The notes under the pieces were generated by a model that saw only the letters and a program-made list of their open reading frames with translations, ran no database searches and was not told where the DNA came from. This document shows, piece by piece, positions 62,885-64,000 of a stretch of 64,000 nucleotides of DNA. The first letter of the stretch is position 1. The number at the start of each line of letters is the position of its first letter. Source of the DNA: CAZBBB01 sp964490005 (GTDB taxonomy: Bacteria; Planctomycetota; B15-G4); NCBI GenBank assembly GCA_964490005.1, contig CAZBBB010000006.1:7686-71685 (forward strand), written 5' to 3'. Both the position numbers and the translations under genes were made by a program.

Positions 62885-63700
62885 TCAGGACTCCAGCAGC
62901 ACGCGCTGCGGCCGCGGCCGGCGCCGTTGCTTGAGGCCGAAGGACTGCACGCCGGCATCGAGCACGACGCGCACGGCCTCCTCGGGGGAGTCGGTCACCA
63001 CCAGCCGCTGCCAGTCGGCCTCGTCGATCGTGCCCTCGCGCGCCAGCGTGTCGCGCATGAAGGCGATCAGCGGCGCCCAGAAGTCCTTGCCCATGAGCAC
63101 GATCGGAAAGTTCCGGATCTTGCCGGTCTGCACGAGCGTCGCGGTCTCGAAGATCTCGTCGAGGGTGCCGAAGCCGCCCGGCAGCACGACGAAGGCGTAG
63201 CTGTACTTCACCAGCATGACCTTGCGCACGAAGAAGTAGCGGAACTCCATGAAGCGGTCGAGGTACGCGTTCTCGTGCTGCTCCATGGGCAGCTTGATGT
63301 TGCAACCGAGCGAGCGCGCCGACGCGTCGCGCGCGCCGCGGTTGGCGGCCTCCATGATGCCGGGCCCCCCGCCCGTCATGATCGTGTAGCCGGCGGCGCC
63401 GAGCTGGCGGCCGGTCTCGCGCGCGAGCTTGTAGTAGCGGTGGTTCTCGTCGAAGCGCGCCGAACCGAAGACGGTCACGCAGGGACCGACGAAGTGCAGC
63501 CAGCGGAAGGCGCGGATGAACTCGGCGAAGATGCGCAACGCGCGCCACAGCTCCGAGCCGCGGCGCTGCGGTCCCTCGAGGAAGATCTCCTCGCTCGGGC
63601 TGGCGCTCTGCTTGCCCCAGTGCGGGCGCGACGGCGCGGCCGGGCCGACCTTCACGGAGCCCGCCGGGAAGACACCGTCATCGGGAACCGGTCTCGACAT
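62885..63700 (-). CDS. LOG-family (TIGR00730) Rossmann-fold protein
   Basis: The 271-residue protein carries the LOG signature motifs MTGGGPGIMEAANRGA and VLPGGFGTLDEIFE split, with a preceding VTVFGSARF strand. LOG proteins cleave cytokinin-type nucleotides or other nucleoside monophosphates to free base and ribose phosphate; some act as decarboxylase-like nucleosidases. A ~60-residue N-terminal extension with SEEIFLEGPQRRGSELWRAL is present, as in many long-form bacterial homologues. TGCTAGGCT lies nine bases before the ATG and no Shine-Dalgarno is seen. Confidence 0.92.
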   Translation of the reverse strand: MSRPVPDDGVFPAGSVKVGPAAPSRPHWGKQSASPSEEIFLEGPQRRGSELWRALRIFAEFIRAFRWLHFVGPCVTVFGSARFDENHRYYKLARETGRQLGAAGYTIMTGGGPGIMEAANRGARDASARSLGCNIKLPMEQHENAYLDRFMEFRYFFVRKVMLVKYSYAFVVLPGGFGTLDEIFETATLVQTGKIRNFPIVLMGKDFWAPLIAFMRDTLAREGTIDEADWQRLVVTDSPEEAVRVVLDAGVQSFGLKQRRRPRPQRVLLES

Positions 63701-63709
63701 GCTCGCGCC

Positions 63710-63718
63710 AGCCTAGCA
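63710..63718 (-). promoter_or_regulatory. Extended -10 TGCTAGGCT just before the LOG-family gene
   Basis: The element ends nine bases before the ATG, predicting a leader of about three bases for the LOG-coaD-ridA operon. Confidence 0.45.
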
Positions 63719-63770
63719 GGGTCGGCGCGCGGGACGAAACGCGCGCGACCGCGCGCCGTCCTGTCAAGGC

Positions 63771-64000
63771 GTGAAGGCCTCGCCCCTGCTCCTGTGCGCG
63801 CTCGTCGCGCTGCTCGCGCCGGCGGGCTGCGGGCTGCTCGTCGCGCCGTTCGTGGCGAGCTGCGGCGCCGGAGCGCGCGCGGTCCTCGGCGTGGCGCTGC
63901 TCGCGGCGGCGCCCTGCGTGACCGCGTGCTCGGGTGCGTCGGCCGCCGCCGCCGACGACGGCGAGGCGCGGACCGGCTGGCGCGTCCGGGGGCGCTGGCG
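63771..64000 (+). CDS. Start of an exported protein of unknown function, cut by the window edge
   Basis: From the GTG at 63771 the frame is open for 76 codons to the edge. It begins with a signal-like hydrophobic core (SPLLLCALVALLAPAGCG) in which APAGC could be a lipobox, followed by a second hydrophobic stretch (AVLGVALLAAAPCVTAC) and an acidic linker. Too little is visible for a family call, and the start is uncertain. Confidence 0.4.
   Translation, partial: MKASPLLLCALVALLAPAGCGLLVAPFVASCGAGARAVLGVALLAAAPCVTACSGASAAAADDGEARTGWRVRGRW

Overview
The window is high-GC bacterial DNA that most resembles a planctomycete (Planctomycetota), possibly a relative of the Saltatorellus/Engelhardtia group. 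That placement is inferred from three things. Large secreted proteins end in recurring ~100-residue C-terminal modules. ExbB-ExbD-ExbD sits next to secretins and large periplasmic TPR proteins. Many genes start at GTG or lack a Shine-Dalgarno. No rRNA or ribosomal protein gene is present to confirm it. Coding density is very high and no gap exceeds 300 bases. I see no insertion sequence, phage gene, integrase or CRISPR array.

Bases 1-20,400 are mostly secreted or envelope proteins around a phosphate-response block. An animal-type transglutaminase-like protein runs off the left edge and is divergent from a giant secreted protein of unknown function. Then come a secreted PQQ-type sugar dehydrogenase, an OprO/OprP-type porin, phoB, phoR and phoU with a Pho-box-like direct repeat, a subtilisin-family protease, two paralogous repeat-propeller proteins and a DUF1028 protein between them.

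Bases 20,400-33,185 are ordinary chromosomal genes: an O-methyltransferase, an M32 carboxypeptidase, a GT-C type membrane protein, a Zn/Cd P-type ATPase, tRNA-Cys, a CitE-like lyase, a B12-binding radical SAM protein, leucyl aminopeptidase, RsmE and a family-4 uracil-DNA glycosylase.

Bases 33,182-47,583 hold the most distinctive locus, all on the plus strand. It encodes a PilM-PilN (GspL-like) fusion, a PilO/GspM-like protein, a membrane-anchored FN3 protein, a lipoprotein secretin, two periplasmic TPR proteins, ExbB, two ExbD proteins and a second secretin. There is no assembly ATPase, PilC/GspF platform or pilin. The arrangement reads as a trans-envelope machine in which a proton-driven ExbBD motor may take the place of an ATPase. 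That is inference.

Bases 47,679-61,264 carry a HAD hydrolase and two dipeptide/oligopeptide ABC systems. One is oppABC without ATPases on the plus strand. The other is a complete oppABCDF set on the minus strand, followed by a secreted M28 peptidase in the same direction. Together with the subtilase and M32 and M17 peptidases this suggests a protein- and peptide-degrading lifestyle. The right end holds a tight operon (LOG-family protein, coaD, ridA, small membrane protein) and the start of an unknown exported protein.

A TGYTANNNT-like element, or a looser TANNNT variant, lies only 6-10 bases upstream of several start codons that have no Shine-Dalgarno. This suggests that part of the gene set is transcribed as leaderless or nearly leaderless mRNA.
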